From assembly GCF_000442515.1 (NCBI RefSeq), contig NZ_AQPH01000026.1:1-42265 (forward strand): 42,265 bases of DNA, given 5' to 3'. Below the pieces are notes generated by a model. That model was not told the DNA's origin, searched no databases, and was given only the letters and a program-made list of their open reading frames with translations. Source of the DNA: Magnetospirillum fulvum MGU-K5. GTDB taxonomy: Bacteria > Pseudomonadota > Alphaproteobacteria > Rhodospirillales > Magnetospirillaceae. Shown here one piece after another: positions 33,882 through 42,265 of the stretch (position 1 is the stretch's first letter; the number at the start of each line of letters is the position of its first letter). Both the position numbers and the translations under genes were made by a program.

Positions 33882-34343
33882 GTGCGCAGGCAGAAGCGTC
33901 CGCTGGTTATCGCTGCCGTTGCTGTGGCCGTTGTCGCCGGATTAGGCGGCGGATGGGAATACCTGCGTCGGAGCGCCCAAGCGATCGACCCGGACGATGT
34001 CGCCCAGGTGGCGTTGGGGGCGGATATTTATGCGGCGCAGTGTGCCCGCTGTCATGGGGCGCACTTGCAGGGTGAGCCCGACTGGCAGCGCCGCAAACCC
34101 AATGGCGAACTGCCTGCCCCTCCGCATGACGCCAGCGGCCATAGCTGGCACCATCCCAACGAATATTTGTTTGCCGTGACCAAGCACGGGATGGCGCGCT
34201 TTGCCCCTCCCGATTACAAAAGTGCGATGCCGTCCTATGTCGGCATTTTGACCGATGCCGAGATTCGCGCCGTGATCGCGTTTATCCAATCAAATTGGCC
34301 CCCGGAAATCCGGGCCAGACAGGCCGCGATTTCGGCACGATAA
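33882..34343 (+). CDS. Membrane-anchored or secreted c-type cytochrome
   Basis: A protein of 153 aa starting at GTG. A hydrophobic signal/anchor (residues 8-24, VIAAVAVAVVAGLGGGW) lacks a clear cleavage site, so it may stay membrane-bound. One haem site is CARCH (Cys54, Cys57, His58), and Met116 in YKSAMPSY is the likely sixth ligand. ILTDAEIRAVIAFIQSNWPP is the usual C-terminal class I cytochrome helix. It carries electrons in the periplasm. It starts 20 bases after the alpha-E gene; functional connection is doubtful. Confidence 0.9.
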   Translation: MRRQKRPLVIAAVAVAVVAGLGGGWEYLRRSAQAIDPDDVAQVALGADIYAAQCARCHGAHLQGEPDWQRRKPNGELPAPPHDASGHSWHHPNEYLFAVTKHGMARFAPPDYKSAMPSYVGILTDAEIRAVIAFIQSNWPPEIRARQAAISAR

Positions 34344-34369
34344 AGACAGCGAACCGGGAGTGCCCTAAC

Positions 34370-35191
34370 GTGACCGCCACGGTCCAGATCGGACAATACA
34401 GCTATCAATGCCGCCCCCGCTGGGGCTTTGGCACGCCGACGCATCCCCGGTTGACGGCGATTCTGGAACGCGGTCGGTCAGGCTATGCCCGCAGGCTGGA
34501 GGCGCTGGCCGAGTTGCGGTCTTTGTTTGCCGCGATCCCGCGCGAAGCCGCTGATGACTCGCCCAGTCCGCGCTGGTTCAATCCCTGGTTCACCTCGCTT
34601 GATGCGCTGGCGCTATGCGGAATGCTGGTCCGCCACGACCCCCGCTTGCTGATCGAGATCGGCTCGGGCAATTCGACCAAATTCGCCCGCCACGTCATCA
34701 CGGAGCGGAAGCTTCGGACCAAGATCGTCTCGATCGACCCCCAGCCACGGGCTGAGATCGACGCCTTGTGCGACGAAGTGATCCGCGCGCCCGCCGAATC
34801 CGTCGATCAAGCGCTGTTCTCCCGCCTGAAGCCCGGCGATATCCTGTTCATCGACAGTTCGCACCGTAGTCTGGAAAATTCCGACGTCACCGCCTTGTTT
34901 CTCGATGTGCTGCCGGAATTGACTCCGGGGGTGATCGTCCATGTCCATGACGTCTATCTGCCCTACGACTATCCGGCCCAGGCCGAAGGGCTGATGTATA
35001 ACGAGCAATATCTGCTGGCAGCGTTGCTGCTGGGCGAGGCGTCGTGGCTGGAGCCGGTGTTGCCCTGTTTCTTTGCCGCCCAGGATGCTCGTCTGTCGGC
35101 CCATCTCGCTCCGGTGTGGGAGGCGATTGGGACCAATGCCTTTCCCGCCCCCAGCAATTCCTTCTGGATGAACATCAAGAGGCGCCGCTAA
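34370..35191 (+). CDS. Class I SAM-dependent methyltransferase-like protein
   Basis: A protein of 273 aa starting at the GTG at 34370 behind GGGAG. SAM-binding motif I is LLIEIGSGNSTKFARHVI, motif II is IVSIDPQPRAEID, then GDILFIDSSHRSLENSDVTA and GVIVHVHDVYLPYDYP. This is the Methyltransf_24-like arrangement often seen in sugar or glycan-associated methyltransferases. Substrate unknown. It converges with the TPR-glycosyltransferase gene, whose terminator lies between them. Confidence 0.75.
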   Translation: MTATVQIGQYSYQCRPRWGFGTPTHPRLTAILERGRSGYARRLEALAELRSLFAAIPREAADDSPSPRWFNPWFTSLDALALCGMLVRHDPRLLIEIGSGNSTKFARHVITERKLRTKIVSIDPQPRAEIDALCDEVIRAPAESVDQALFSRLKPGDILFIDSSHRSLENSDVTALFLDVLPELTPGVIVHVHDVYLPYDYPAQAEGLMYNEQYLLAALLLGEASWLEPVLPCFFAAQDARLSAHLAPVWEAIGTNAFPAPSNSFWMNIKRRR

Positions 35192-35202
35192 GGCTCTGTT
35201 TA

Positions 35203-35229
35203 TAAAAAAGTCCTGGGCTAGACCAGGAC
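35203..35229 (-). terminator. Intrinsic terminator of the TPR-glycosyltransferase operon
   Basis: On the minus strand, GTCCTGG (35229-35223) pairs perfectly with CCAGGAC (35216-35210), followed by TTTTTT (35209-35204). The TAG stop codon of the glycosyltransferase (35220-35218) sits in the loop, so the last codons encode part of the stem. Confidence 0.85.
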
Positions 35230-37197
35230 GATGTCCCGTGCCGGTTTCCCGGCGGCGGCCCGCGCCCAGACTTGGTCATAGGCCGCTTCGAGATCGAGCA
35301 CGAAACGCTTGGGATCGAACGGAATTGCCTGCGGCAGCAATGCCGCGAGCCGAGAGCGCAGATCGGCGCGGCGGGCCGGATTTTGTCCCAGTCCGACCGC
35401 CAGTTCGAACAGGTCCCGGGGCGATGAGGCGATCAGGTCGGCTAGGCCGATCGCCGTCAACAGCGAGGCCGCCACCCGCGAGGCGAGCCTAGGGCCAGCG
35501 CAGGTCAGCAACGGCACTCCCATCCGTAGCGCGTCGGCAGCGGTGGTGTGTGCGCCGCAGACCAAAGCATCAAGGAACAGATCGGCGGCGGGCAGACGCT
35601 TCAGATGCTCGGGCCGAGGCAAACGCGGCGCCCAGATCAGCCGCTCGGGCGCGATACCGGCGCGGCTTGCGGCTTTTTCCAGCCGTGTCCGCGCCAGGGG
35701 GGGCGGAGCCAATTGCCACAGCACCGATCCTGGCACCGCCGCCAGAATCTCCATCCATAGCAAGAAGGTGGCGCGGTCGAGCTTGCGGTGTCCATTGAAG
35801 GAACAGAACACGACGGCGTCGTCTGGTAATCCCAGTTCGGATCGGGGGGGCGGAGGCTCCAAGGGCTCCCACGCCAGATTGGGTTGATATCCGTGCGGTA
35901 GCGAGATCAGCGCTTCGGAGAAATGGCTGCGATGCTCAGGCGGCACCAACACCGGATCGACGATGGCGTAGTCGATCCAGGGGGCCGACGAACTGGCGGC
36001 CAGCCCTAGCCAGGCAATCTGGACCGGGGCCGGGCGCAGGGCGGCGATACTGGGACGGGCGTGCCGGGTATAAACCGACATGTCAACCAGGATGTTGACA
36101 CCCGCCTCGGCCAGAGTCTGGGCGGCAGCACGGTCGCCTAATGTCTTGAAATCAAGGAATAGATCGCAGGTGGAGGCGACCCGTTGCCTCCAGTCGGAAC
36201 CATCGTCGGGACCGACCGAGGCTGCAATCACCCTGACCCGGCTTCGATCGTGGTGGGCAAACAAATCCCCGGCCAGATGCATGGTGGCGTGGTCGCGAAA
36301 ATCCGGCGACAGATAGGCGACGGTCAGGGGCGGCGGGGTGACGCTGACCCGGGGGCGGACCACCGGACGGGGGCGTCCGGGCACGCGGAAGGCGGCTTCG
36401 GCCGCCGCGATCTTACGCAGTTCGGTTCCGTCAAACGGGTAGAACAGCGCGTCCTGGGTCGAGATCGCCAGCCTCCCCGGCGCAGGCTTGTCCAACCCGG
36501 CCCGGATTTCGGCGAACAACGCCTCTTCGCGATCCCAATCGGCGGTCTCGCGACTGGCCCTGAGCAGGTGGCCCTTGGCCGGAAGCAGGCGGGGGTCAAG
36601 CTCCAGCGCCCTGGTGAGAGCCAAAGCCGCCTCGTCAAACCGGCTTTGGCGCAGCAACGCCTGACCCAGTAAGGCATGCAGTTCGCCGATTCCAGGATGA
36701 CGACGTACCGATTCCTCCAATGCTGGAATGGCGGCGTCGGGAGCGGTGGCGACCAGAAGTAAACCAAGGTTGACATGGCCACCGAGATGGCCGGGAACGC
36801 GCCGGATCAGGGTGCGATAGGCCTCGGCGGCTTCGGCCATCCGGTTCAGACTGCGCAAGGCGTTGCCGGTCGCCAGCAGACTGTCGGCATCGCCCGCCTC
36901 GGCCAGCGGTCGCAACAGCGGCAACGCCTCCTCGGCGCGGTCGAGCGCCATCAAGCCGCGCGCCTTGCTGTACAGCGCCGCTGGATTGGTCGGCTCGACG
37001 GCAAGGATACGATCGAGATGGGGCAGCGCCTCGCTATACCGACCCGAGGTCAGCAGGGTAAGGGCAAGGGTATAGCGCACCGCCAGGGCGTGAGGGGCGG
37101 TGGTGATCAGCCGCTCCAGCAGGGCAAGGGCGGGCTTGGTTTTGCCCGCCTGGGCCAGAGAGGAGGCCTTGGCCAAGTCGCGTTCAAGATCGATCAT
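35218..37197 (-). CDS. TPR protein with OGT-like (SPINDLY/GT41) glycosyltransferase domain
   Basis: A protein of 659 aa from the ATG at 37197, which overlaps the phosphoesterase stop (ATGA). Residues about 1-240 are TPR-like helical repeats (YTLALTLLTSGRYSEALPHL, LGQALLRQSRFDEAALAL, RALELDPRLLPAKGHLLR). The C-terminal half is the GT41 type: YLSPDFRDHATMHLAGDLF with a candidate catalytic His, PAPVQIAWLGLAASSSAPWI, DYAIVDPVLVPPE, FCSFNGHRKLDRATFLLWM and HTTAADALRMGVPLLTCAG. It probably transfers a sugar from a UDP donor to protein; donor and target are unknown. Confidence 0.9.
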   Translation of the reverse strand: MIDLERDLAKASSLAQAGKTKPALALLERLITTAPHALAVRYTLALTLLTSGRYSEALPHLDRILAVEPTNPAALYSKARGLMALDRAEEALPLLRPLAEAGDADSLLATGNALRSLNRMAEAAEAYRTLIRRVPGHLGGHVNLGLLLVATAPDAAIPALEESVRRHPGIGELHALLGQALLRQSRFDEAALALTRALELDPRLLPAKGHLLRASRETADWDREEALFAEIRAGLDKPAPGRLAISTQDALFYPFDGTELRKIAAAEAAFRVPGRPRPVVRPRVSVTPPPLTVAYLSPDFRDHATMHLAGDLFAHHDRSRVRVIAASVGPDDGSDWRQRVASTCDLFLDFKTLGDRAAAQTLAEAGVNILVDMSVYTRHARPSIAALRPAPVQIAWLGLAASSSAPWIDYAIVDPVLVPPEHRSHFSEALISLPHGYQPNLAWEPLEPPPPRSELGLPDDAVVFCSFNGHRKLDRATFLLWMEILAAVPGSVLWQLAPPPLARTRLEKAASRAGIAPERLIWAPRLPRPEHLKRLPAADLFLDALVCGAHTTAADALRMGVPLLTCAGPRLASRVAASLLTAIGLADLIASSPRDLFELAVGLGQNPARRADLRSRLAALLPQAIPFDPKRFVLDLEAAYDQVWARAAAGKPARDIVLV

Positions 37198-37967
37198 GGA
37201 CGTCTCCGCCACTCGGTGCCCTGTTTGACGAAACGATGGTGGCGTATGGGGTGGAACAGATCTCCGGTCCAGCCCTGAACCGTCACCTCGATCAGGTGAG
37301 TGTCGAGGCGAACCAGACAATAACCGTTCGATTCTCCGCGTAGACGGGTCGAACAGGCGGTGCTGGCCTGGACCAGAACCATCGAGCCTCCGGTCGCGGC
37401 AATAATCGGCTCGACCCGGGCATGATGGGCGTGTCCGGTCAGCACCACATCGATACCGTGGGCGATCAAGGCTTCATAGGGGTGCCCGCCGTTTGCATCG
37501 TCGGGGGGGTGATGAAGAAACACCATCCGGGCGGCATCGGCGGGAGCATCGGCCAATGTCCGGTCGAGTTGGTTGAGATGGTGATCGGTCAAGGCCCCCG
37601 ATTTCCAGCGCAAGGGACGGGTGGAATCCAGCCCGATCACAATCAGCGCCGGATCGCGCCAGACCGAGGGGAATACATGGCGGGGCAGGTGGCGATTGAA
37701 CTTGTCGCGGGGTCGCAGTAACCGATTAAGCGGGCGATACAGGGGCGATAGGTCATGATTGCCGGGCACCAGCACCACCGGAGGAGTCAACCGGTCGAGA
37801 AAGGCACGGGCCTCGGCGAATTGGTATGATCGTGCCCGCTGAGTCAGATCGCCCGAGATCGCCACCAGATCGGGACGGGTCCGGTCGAGATCGGCCAGCA
37901 GCGCCGCAACCAGACGCGGATCGGTGCGGCCGAAATGGAGATCGGACAGATGGGCGACGGTTCTCAT
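37194..37967 (-). CDS. Calcineurin-like metallophosphoesterase
   Basis: A protein of 257 aa from the ATG at 37967, overlapping the stop of the lipid kinase gene. The phosphoesterase motifs appear in order: HLSDLHFGR, DLVAISGDLTQRA, VVLVPGNHDLSPLYRP, VFLHHPP and VLTGHAHHARV. It resembles the 3',5'-cyclic-AMP phosphodiesterase/UDP-diacylglucosamine hydrolase-like class, but the substrate cannot be fixed. It is the middle gene of three with 4-base overlaps (kinase, phosphoesterase, glycosyltransferase). Confidence 0.9.
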   Translation of the reverse strand: MRTVAHLSDLHFGRTDPRLVAALLADLDRTRPDLVAISGDLTQRARSYQFAEARAFLDRLTPPVVLVPGNHDLSPLYRPLNRLLRPRDKFNRHLPRHVFPSVWRDPALIVIGLDSTRPLRWKSGALTDHHLNQLDRTLADAPADAARMVFLHHPPDDANGGHPYEALIAHGIDVVLTGHAHHARVEPIIAATGGSMVLVQASTACSTRLRGESNGYCLVRLDTHLIEVTVQGWTGDLFHPIRHHRFVKQGTEWRRRP

Positions 37968-38872
37968 CGTTCGTACCCCCGTCCTGGGATCAGCACGGTC
38001 AGCGCCCGAGGCCGGACCCGGAAGTGCAGGGGTGCCAACATCACCACAACCTCGCCGTCGAGTGACAGCATCACGCGGCGTCTTGGGGTGGCGACCTCGA
38101 CCTCGCTGGCGGAAAAGGTCTGAAGCCGCCGACTGGTTCGCCAGCGTCCCATCATCGTTTCGACCGCCAGCCACACCAGCGACAGACGCCCGGAGCAGGT
38201 GGCGATGTGAACCTCTAACCGGCCGGTATCGAGGGTTTGCCGGGACAGAGGCGGCGGCTCATCGCGCCAGGTGTTGTTGCTGATGAACAGCATGGGCGTG
38301 CGCACCCGGCGGGGTTCCATCCGATCCATCGTCAGGGTGACATCGATCTCGGGGAAATGGACCAGGGCGCGCAGGGCGGCGACGGCCATCGCCGTCATCT
38401 TGGGCAGGCGGCGGCGTTGCAGATGATCGCGGCGGCGGACGATCCAGGGATGCATCCCAAGCGAGGCCCAGATCGCAAAAGGGTGCCCATCGACTTCGGC
38501 CAGATCGATCGCCGCCGTTCCGCCGCCAGCGACAGCGCGGGCGGCGGCGATCGGATCAAGCGGAAGCCCGATATCGCGGGCGAACAGATTAAGGGTGCCG
38601 AGCGGTAGAATGCCCAACGGGCGGCCGCGACCTAATCCATTGCCGACCGCAGAAAGGATGGTACCGTCACCCCCACCGATCACCACCGCGTCGAGATCGT
38701 CGCGTCCGGACAGAGCGGCAAAACAGGCGGGCAGATCATGGCGGCCGATCATCCGCAGTTCGACCTGATGCCCTCGTTCGATGAAGGCATCCCGGATCGC
38801 CGCAACGGTGGCGGCGGGGCGAAAGCGGCGGAAGCCTCCGGCGGACCGGTTGATGACGAGAGCAAGGCGCAT
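37964..38872 (-). CDS. Diacylglycerol/sphingosine kinase-like lipid kinase
   Basis: A protein of 302 aa of the DAGK catalytic (YegS/DgkB/LCB5) family. Nucleotide-binding GGGDGT is at residues 66-71, followed by LGILPLGTLNLFARDIGLPL and the C-terminal MLSLDGEVV, both conserved in the family. It is expected to phosphorylate a lipid hydroxyl with ATP at the membrane. It is the first gene of the three-gene operon and is divergent from the acyl-CoA ligase gene. Confidence 0.9.
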   Translation of the reverse strand: MRLALVINRSAGGFRRFRPAATVAAIRDAFIERGHQVELRMIGRHDLPACFAALSGRDDLDAVVIGGGDGTILSAVGNGLGRGRPLGILPLGTLNLFARDIGLPLDPIAAARAVAGGGTAAIDLAEVDGHPFAIWASLGMHPWIVRRRDHLQRRRLPKMTAMAVAALRALVHFPEIDVTLTMDRMEPRRVRTPMLFISNNTWRDEPPPLSRQTLDTGRLEVHIATCSGRLSLVWLAVETMMGRWRTSRRLQTFSASEVEVATPRRRVMLSLDGEVVVMLAPLHFRVRPRALTVLIPGRGYER

Positions 38873-39034
38873 ATCCGCGATGTGCAGCCCGAGCCGCCAT
38901 CTCTGTCAAGGGGCTTTCTCTCTCAACGCGACCGTCCGCATAAGATGATGGTTGAAAAAGCGCGAGACGAGCCTCAATCTTCCTCTTAACCGGAGGGGAG
39001 TACACCTCCAATCAACGAATAGGGGGAAGCGAAG

Positions 39035-40672
39035 ATGACGGTTCGGAATCCTTATGACATTGATCTCGATAAGACCCCGGCAAACTTCGTTCCCCTGTCG
39101 CCGCTTGGCTTTCTCGAACGCGCTGCCTCGGTCTTTCCCGACCGGATTTCTGTGATCCACGACCAGCGCCGCTTTACCTGGCGCGAAACCTATGCCCGGT
39201 GCCGCAGGCTGGCCTCGGCCCTGGCTCAGCGTGGCGTCGGTGTCGGCGATACCGTTGCGGTGATGGCTCCCAACATTCCCGCCGCGTTCGAGGCGACCTT
39301 TGGCGTTCCGATGTTGGGGGCGGTGCTGTGCGCCTTGAACATTCGTCTTGATGCCGAGGCGATTGCCTTCATGTTGGAGCATGGCGGGGCCAAGGTTCTG
39401 CTGACCGACCGCGAATTCTCCCCGGTGATCGTCAAGGCGCTGGCACTGCTGAAAACCCCGCCGCTGGTGATCGATATCAACGATCCCGATACGGTGAGTG
39501 GCACTCTGGTCGGCGAATGCGATTACGAGACGTTCCTGGCGTCGGGCGATCCGGACTACGTCTGGCGCTGGCCCGAGGATGAGTGGGAGGCGATCGCCCT
39601 CAATTACACATCGGGAACCACCGGCAATCCCAAGGGGGTCGTCTATCATCATCGCGGCGCCTACATCAACGCGTTGGGTAATGCGGTGACCTGGGGAATG
39701 AGCGGCCATCCGGTCTATCTGTGGACCCTGCCGATGTTCCATTGCAACGGCTGGTGCTTCCCCTGGACCATCACCGCCCTGGCCGGAACCCATGTCTGCC
39801 TGCGTCGGATCGAAGGCCGCGCGATCTTCGCCGCGATCGAGGCGCATAAGGTGACCCATATGTGCGGCGCTCCGATCGTGATGGGGATGCTGATCAACAC
39901 CCCGGAAAAGGATCGCAGGCCGCTGCCGCACGATGTCGCCTTCATGACCGCCGCCGCCCCGCCGCCTGCCGCCGTGATCGAACGGTTGGAGGGGCAGGGG
40001 TTCCGCATCACTCACGTCTATGGTCTGACCGAGGTGTATGGTCCGGTCACCGTCTGCGCCTGGCACGAGGAATGGAACGAATTGCCCCAGGAGGAGCGGG
40101 CCAAGAAGAAAGCGCGCCAGGGGGTCCGCTACGTCAATCAGGAGGCGATGATGGTCGCCGATCCGCTGAGCCTGGACCCGGTGCCTCAGGATGGCGTCAC
40201 GATGGGCGAGGTGTTCTTCCGCGGCAACGTGGTAATGAAAGGGTATTTCAAGAACCCGACCGCGACCGCCGAGGCCTTTTCGGGCGGATGGTTCCACACT
40301 GGCGACCTCGGCGTCTGGCACCCCGATGGCTATATCGAGCTGAAGGACCGATCGAAGGATATTATCATCTCCGGGGGTGAGAACATTTCGACGATCGAAG
40401 TCGAAAGCGTCCTGTATCAGCATCCCGCTGTGGCCGAAGCCGCCGTTGTCGCCCGTCCCGACGAAAAATGGGGGGAAACCCCGTGCGCTTTCGTCGGTTT
40501 GAAGGAGGGAGCGGTTGCGGTGACGGAGGACGATATCATCGCCTTTACCCGCACCAAGCTTGCGCATTACAAATGCCCGCGGACGGTCATCTTCACCTCG
40601 CTGCCAAAGACATCGACCGGCAAGGTGCAGAAGTATGTTCTGCGCGAAATGGCAAAGAAGCTGATCGCCTGA
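39035..40672 (+). CDS. Fatty/aryl acyl-CoA ligase of the ANL superfamily
   Basis: A protein of 545 aa. Motifs: ALNYTSGTTGNPKGVVYHHR (phosphate loop), WTLPMFHCNGWCFPW, THVYGLTEVYGPV, GGWFHTGDLGVWHPDGYIEL, RSKDIIISGGENISTIEVES and the catalytic lysine in LPKTSTGKVQKYVLR. The HCNGWC region is typical of medium-chain acyl-CoA ligases and of DmdB-type methylmercaptopropionate-CoA ligases, so a short- or medium-chain acid is likely. It stands alone, flanked by a divergent lipid kinase gene and followed by a strong hairpin. Confidence 0.92.
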   Translation: MTVRNPYDIDLDKTPANFVPLSPLGFLERAASVFPDRISVIHDQRRFTWRETYARCRRLASALAQRGVGVGDTVAVMAPNIPAAFEATFGVPMLGAVLCALNIRLDAEAIAFMLEHGGAKVLLTDREFSPVIVKALALLKTPPLVIDINDPDTVSGTLVGECDYETFLASGDPDYVWRWPEDEWEAIALNYTSGTTGNPKGVVYHHRGAYINALGNAVTWGMSGHPVYLWTLPMFHCNGWCFPWTITALAGTHVCLRRIEGRAIFAAIEAHKVTHMCGAPIVMGMLINTPEKDRRPLPHDVAFMTAAAPPPAAVIERLEGQGFRITHVYGLTEVYGPVTVCAWHEEWNELPQEERAKKKARQGVRYVNQEAMMVADPLSLDPVPQDGVTMGEVFFRGNVVMKGYFKNPTATAEAFSGGWFHTGDLGVWHPDGYIELKDRSKDIIISGGENISTIEVESVLYQHPAVAEAAVVARPDEKWGETPCAFVGLKEGAVAVTEDDIIAFTRTKLAHYKCPRTVIFTSLPKTSTGKVQKYVLREMAKKLIA

Positions 40673-40690
40673 TGGTTTCTTGGGTGGCCA

Positions 40691-40721
40691 CCTCCCCTCC
40701 ATGGGGTTAATGGAGGGGAGG
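40691..40721. terminator. Twelve-base-pair hairpin after the acyl-CoA ligase gene
   Basis: CCTCCCCTCCAT (40691-40702) pairs perfectly with ATGGAGGGGAGG (40710-40721) around a 7-base loop, 19 bases after the stop codon. There is no T-run, so it may protect the transcript end or help termination rather than be a canonical intrinsic terminator. Confidence 0.5.
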
Positions 40722-40806
40722 GACCGATGCCATATGTCCCGAAACAAGAGGATAGGTTATCTTGATATAAATAATTTTGTACTGATGGGTTGCACTGTTT
40801 TACCGG

Positions 40807-41952
40807 GTGAAAATCGTGGAGTCTTTGGCGAAGGGCGAGGGGGCTGCGTCATTCCATCAGGGGTTGGCCGCACAGATTGGCGCGCTCCATGAGGAAATCA
40901 GAGTCGAACCGGAACTGGCCCCGCTTGGCCGGATCGCGGTTGCTCTGTACGATCCCCGTACCGATCTTCTGAAAACCTTCATCCACTCCAGCGATGGGGA
41001 AAGTCCGCTCGACCACGCCACGGCACCGTTATCGGGATTGCCCAGTCTGGTCGAATTGGCCCGGGTTCATGGCACCCGGACCCTGAACGACCTTTCCGAG
41101 GTCGCTCGTTCGGGGCATGAATACGCGGCTCGGCTGGTTTCATTCGGCTATTATTCCAGCCATACCGTGCCGATTTGCGGCCGCGAGGGCCTGCGCGGCT
41201 TTCTGTTCCTGAATGGAATCGTTCCCGGCTTCTTCACTCAACGGGTTTTGCGCCGTCTCAAGCCCTATGGCGATCTGATCGCCCAAATGGTGCTGCGGGA
41301 ACTCGATGCCCTGCACAGCATGCAATCGACGGTGAAAGTGCTGTTGCAAATTTCGGCGGTCCGCGATGGCGAGACCGGGGGGCATCTCGCCCGGATGGCC
41401 CGCTATTCCCGCGCGATTGGTTTGCGGCTGGCCGCTCCGCTCGGGTTTAGCGACGAATTTGTCGAATATCTGTTTCAGTTCGCTCCCGTCCACGATGTCG
41501 GTAAGATTTCCGTCCCCGATCATATCCTGCTGAAGCCGGGTCCGCTTACCCCCGACGAATTCAAGGTGATGCAGGGCCATGTTGAGCGAGGTGTTGAAAT
41601 CGTCGATCTGGCGGTGGGCGATTTCGGCTTCATCTCGACGGCCCATCTTCGTATGTTGCGCCAGATCGTCGCCTGTCATCACGAAAAACTTGACGGCAGC
41701 GGCTATCCGCAAGGGCTGAAGGGAGCGGATGTTCCGCTGGAAGCCCGCATCGTTGCCGTCGCCGATGTGTTCGATGCACTGACCTCGCGCCGTCCCTATA
41801 AAGCGGCCTGGAGCAATGCCGACGCGATGGACGCTCTGCGTCACGATGTGGCTGAGAACCGGCTTGACGGGGCTTGCGTCGAAGCCTTGGCCGAATGTAT
41901 GTCTGAAATTGTCGACATTCAGGTTCTTTTTGGCGAAACGGTGGTGGGATGA
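40807..41952 (+). CDS. HD-GYP domain protein, probable c-di-GMP phosphodiesterase
   Basis: A protein of 381 aa if it starts at the GTG at 40807; GTG 40816, with GGGTGA ahead of it, is equally possible. The N-terminal half (about 10-175) looks like a GAF-type sensory domain (RIAVALYDPRTDLLKTFIHS, SHTVPICGREGLRGFLFLNG). The C-terminal half is HD-GYP: AVRDGETGGHLARMARYS, HDVGKISVPDHILLKPGPL, HHEKLDGSGYPQGLKG and ARIVAVADVFDALTSRRPYK. All catalytic metal ligands of the HD and GYP motifs are visible. It probably hydrolyses c-di-GMP in response to a bound ligand. The upstream 60 bases are A/T-rich. mepA starts within its stop (ATGA). Confidence 0.9.
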   Translation: MKIVESLAKGEGAASFHQGLAAQIGALHEEIRVEPELAPLGRIAVALYDPRTDLLKTFIHSSDGESPLDHATAPLSGLPSLVELARVHGTRTLNDLSEVARSGHEYAARLVSFGYYSSHTVPICGREGLRGFLFLNGIVPGFFTQRVLRRLKPYGDLIAQMVLRELDALHSMQSTVKVLLQISAVRDGETGGHLARMARYSRAIGLRLAAPLGFSDEFVEYLFQFAPVHDVGKISVPDHILLKPGPLTPDEFKVMQGHVERGVEIVDLAVGDFGFISTAHLRMLRQIVACHHEKLDGSGYPQGLKGADVPLEARIVAVADVFDALTSRRPYKAAWSNADAMDALRHDVAENRLDGACVEALAECMSEIVDIQVLFGETVVG

Positions 41953-42265
41953 TCCCGTTTGTCGCTGTTGCCCTGGCGGTCCTCCTGACGGTAGCGGGGG
42001 CGCAAGAGTCGATTGCCGCGACGGATTCCTGGCCGGTGGTCCATCGCCCTGCTGGTGGTCAAAGTGAAGCGATCGGATCGGCGGCGGCGGGGTGTCTTCG
42101 TGGGGCCGAGGCACTGCCGCTCAATGGCGAGGGCTATCAGGTCCTTCGTCCTGACCGCAACCGAGCCTGGGGCCACCCGCGCACCGTTGCCTTTGTCCGC
42201 ACCCTGGCGGACAAGGCCCGCGCCGAGGAACTGCCGCTTTTGCTGATCGGTGATATGGCCCAGCC
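41949..42265 (+). CDS. mepA: Penicillin-insensitive murein endopeptidase MepA, truncated by window edge
   Basis: The first 105 codons are present. A signal peptide (IPFVAVALAVLLTVAGAQ, cleavage near residue 24) is followed by the MepA N-terminal region: SEAIGSAAAGCLRGAEALPL, YQVLRPDRNRAWGHPRTVAF and LLIGDMAQP. The metal-binding C-terminal part is off the window. It is expected to cleave D-alanyl-diaminopimelate cross-links in the periplasm. Its start overlaps the HD-GYP stop, so the two are probably translated together. Confidence 0.88.
   Translation, partial: MIPFVAVALAVLLTVAGAQESIAATDSWPVVHRPAGGQSEAIGSAAAGCLRGAEALPLNGEGYQVLRPDRNRAWGHPRTVAFVRTLADKARAEELPLLLIGDMAQ

Noticed and set aside
38906-40747. 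A 613-codon open frame on the minus strand
   Set aside because: It lies antisense to the clearly conserved acyl-CoA ligase gene, has His/Asp/Arg-rich composition typical of a shadow frame, and shows no family motif.

Overview
The window looks like chromosome of a high-G+C alphaproteobacterium of the Rhodospirillales, most like Magnetospirillum/Phaeospirillum. This is inferred from protein flavour and from a complete-looking menFDBC plus menE set beside ubiE, in a class where most members use only ubiquinone. Genes are tightly packed, very often with 4-base ATGA or GTGA overlaps. No intergenic gap exceeds about 300 bases.

Positions 1-2033 are the left end of a Mu-like transposable prophage whose body lies off the left edge. 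Read on the minus strand the order is phage end, repressor (transcribed toward the end), divergent control region, Ner-like regulator, next early gene. Three copies of TTTTAGACAG between the repressor and the inferred end at about 2033 sit where Mu has transposase sites L1, L2 and L3. The first host gene is an EamA-family exporter.

Positions 3008-8116 (minus strand) hold efp, an inositol monophosphatase gene, a secreted proline-rich OmpA-domain protein (reading frame broken at a G5 run) and a MotA/ExbB-like plus MotB-like pair. The last three could form a trans-envelope proton-driven machine. Positions 8408-15369 are the menaquinone block: menF-menD-menB-menC on the plus strand and ubiE-menE on the minus strand, meeting tail to tail with an 11-base overlap. 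menA, menH and a DHNA-CoA thioesterase gene are not in the window. A LysE-type exporter, tRNA-Thr(TGT), erpA and a CheY-like receiver follow.

Positions 18259-24062 carry livH-livM-livG-livF, with livF frameshifted at another G5 run, and a coupled hybrid sensor kinase that has its own periplasmic solute-binding domain. No soluble LivJ/LivK-type binding protein is present. Then come rpoZ with a good promoter, a flavin reductase, a penicillin-acylase-family hydrolase, methylmalonyl-CoA epimerase, tag, a YdfG-like dehydrogenase, a lipoprotein, mazG and a DCC-family protein.

Positions 31520-42265 contain a circularly permuted ATP-grasp/alpha-E pair, a small cytochrome c, a methyltransferase, a coupled set of lipid kinase, phosphoesterase and TPR-OGT glycosyltransferase genes, an acyl-CoA ligase, an HD-GYP protein and the start of mepA. 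I found no CRISPR array, no rRNA and no confident new defence system. The strongest items for a second look are the Mu-like end with its repeats, the repressor with an unusual C-terminus, the liv/sensor-kinase operon, the envelope-motor cluster and the two homopolymer frameshifts.
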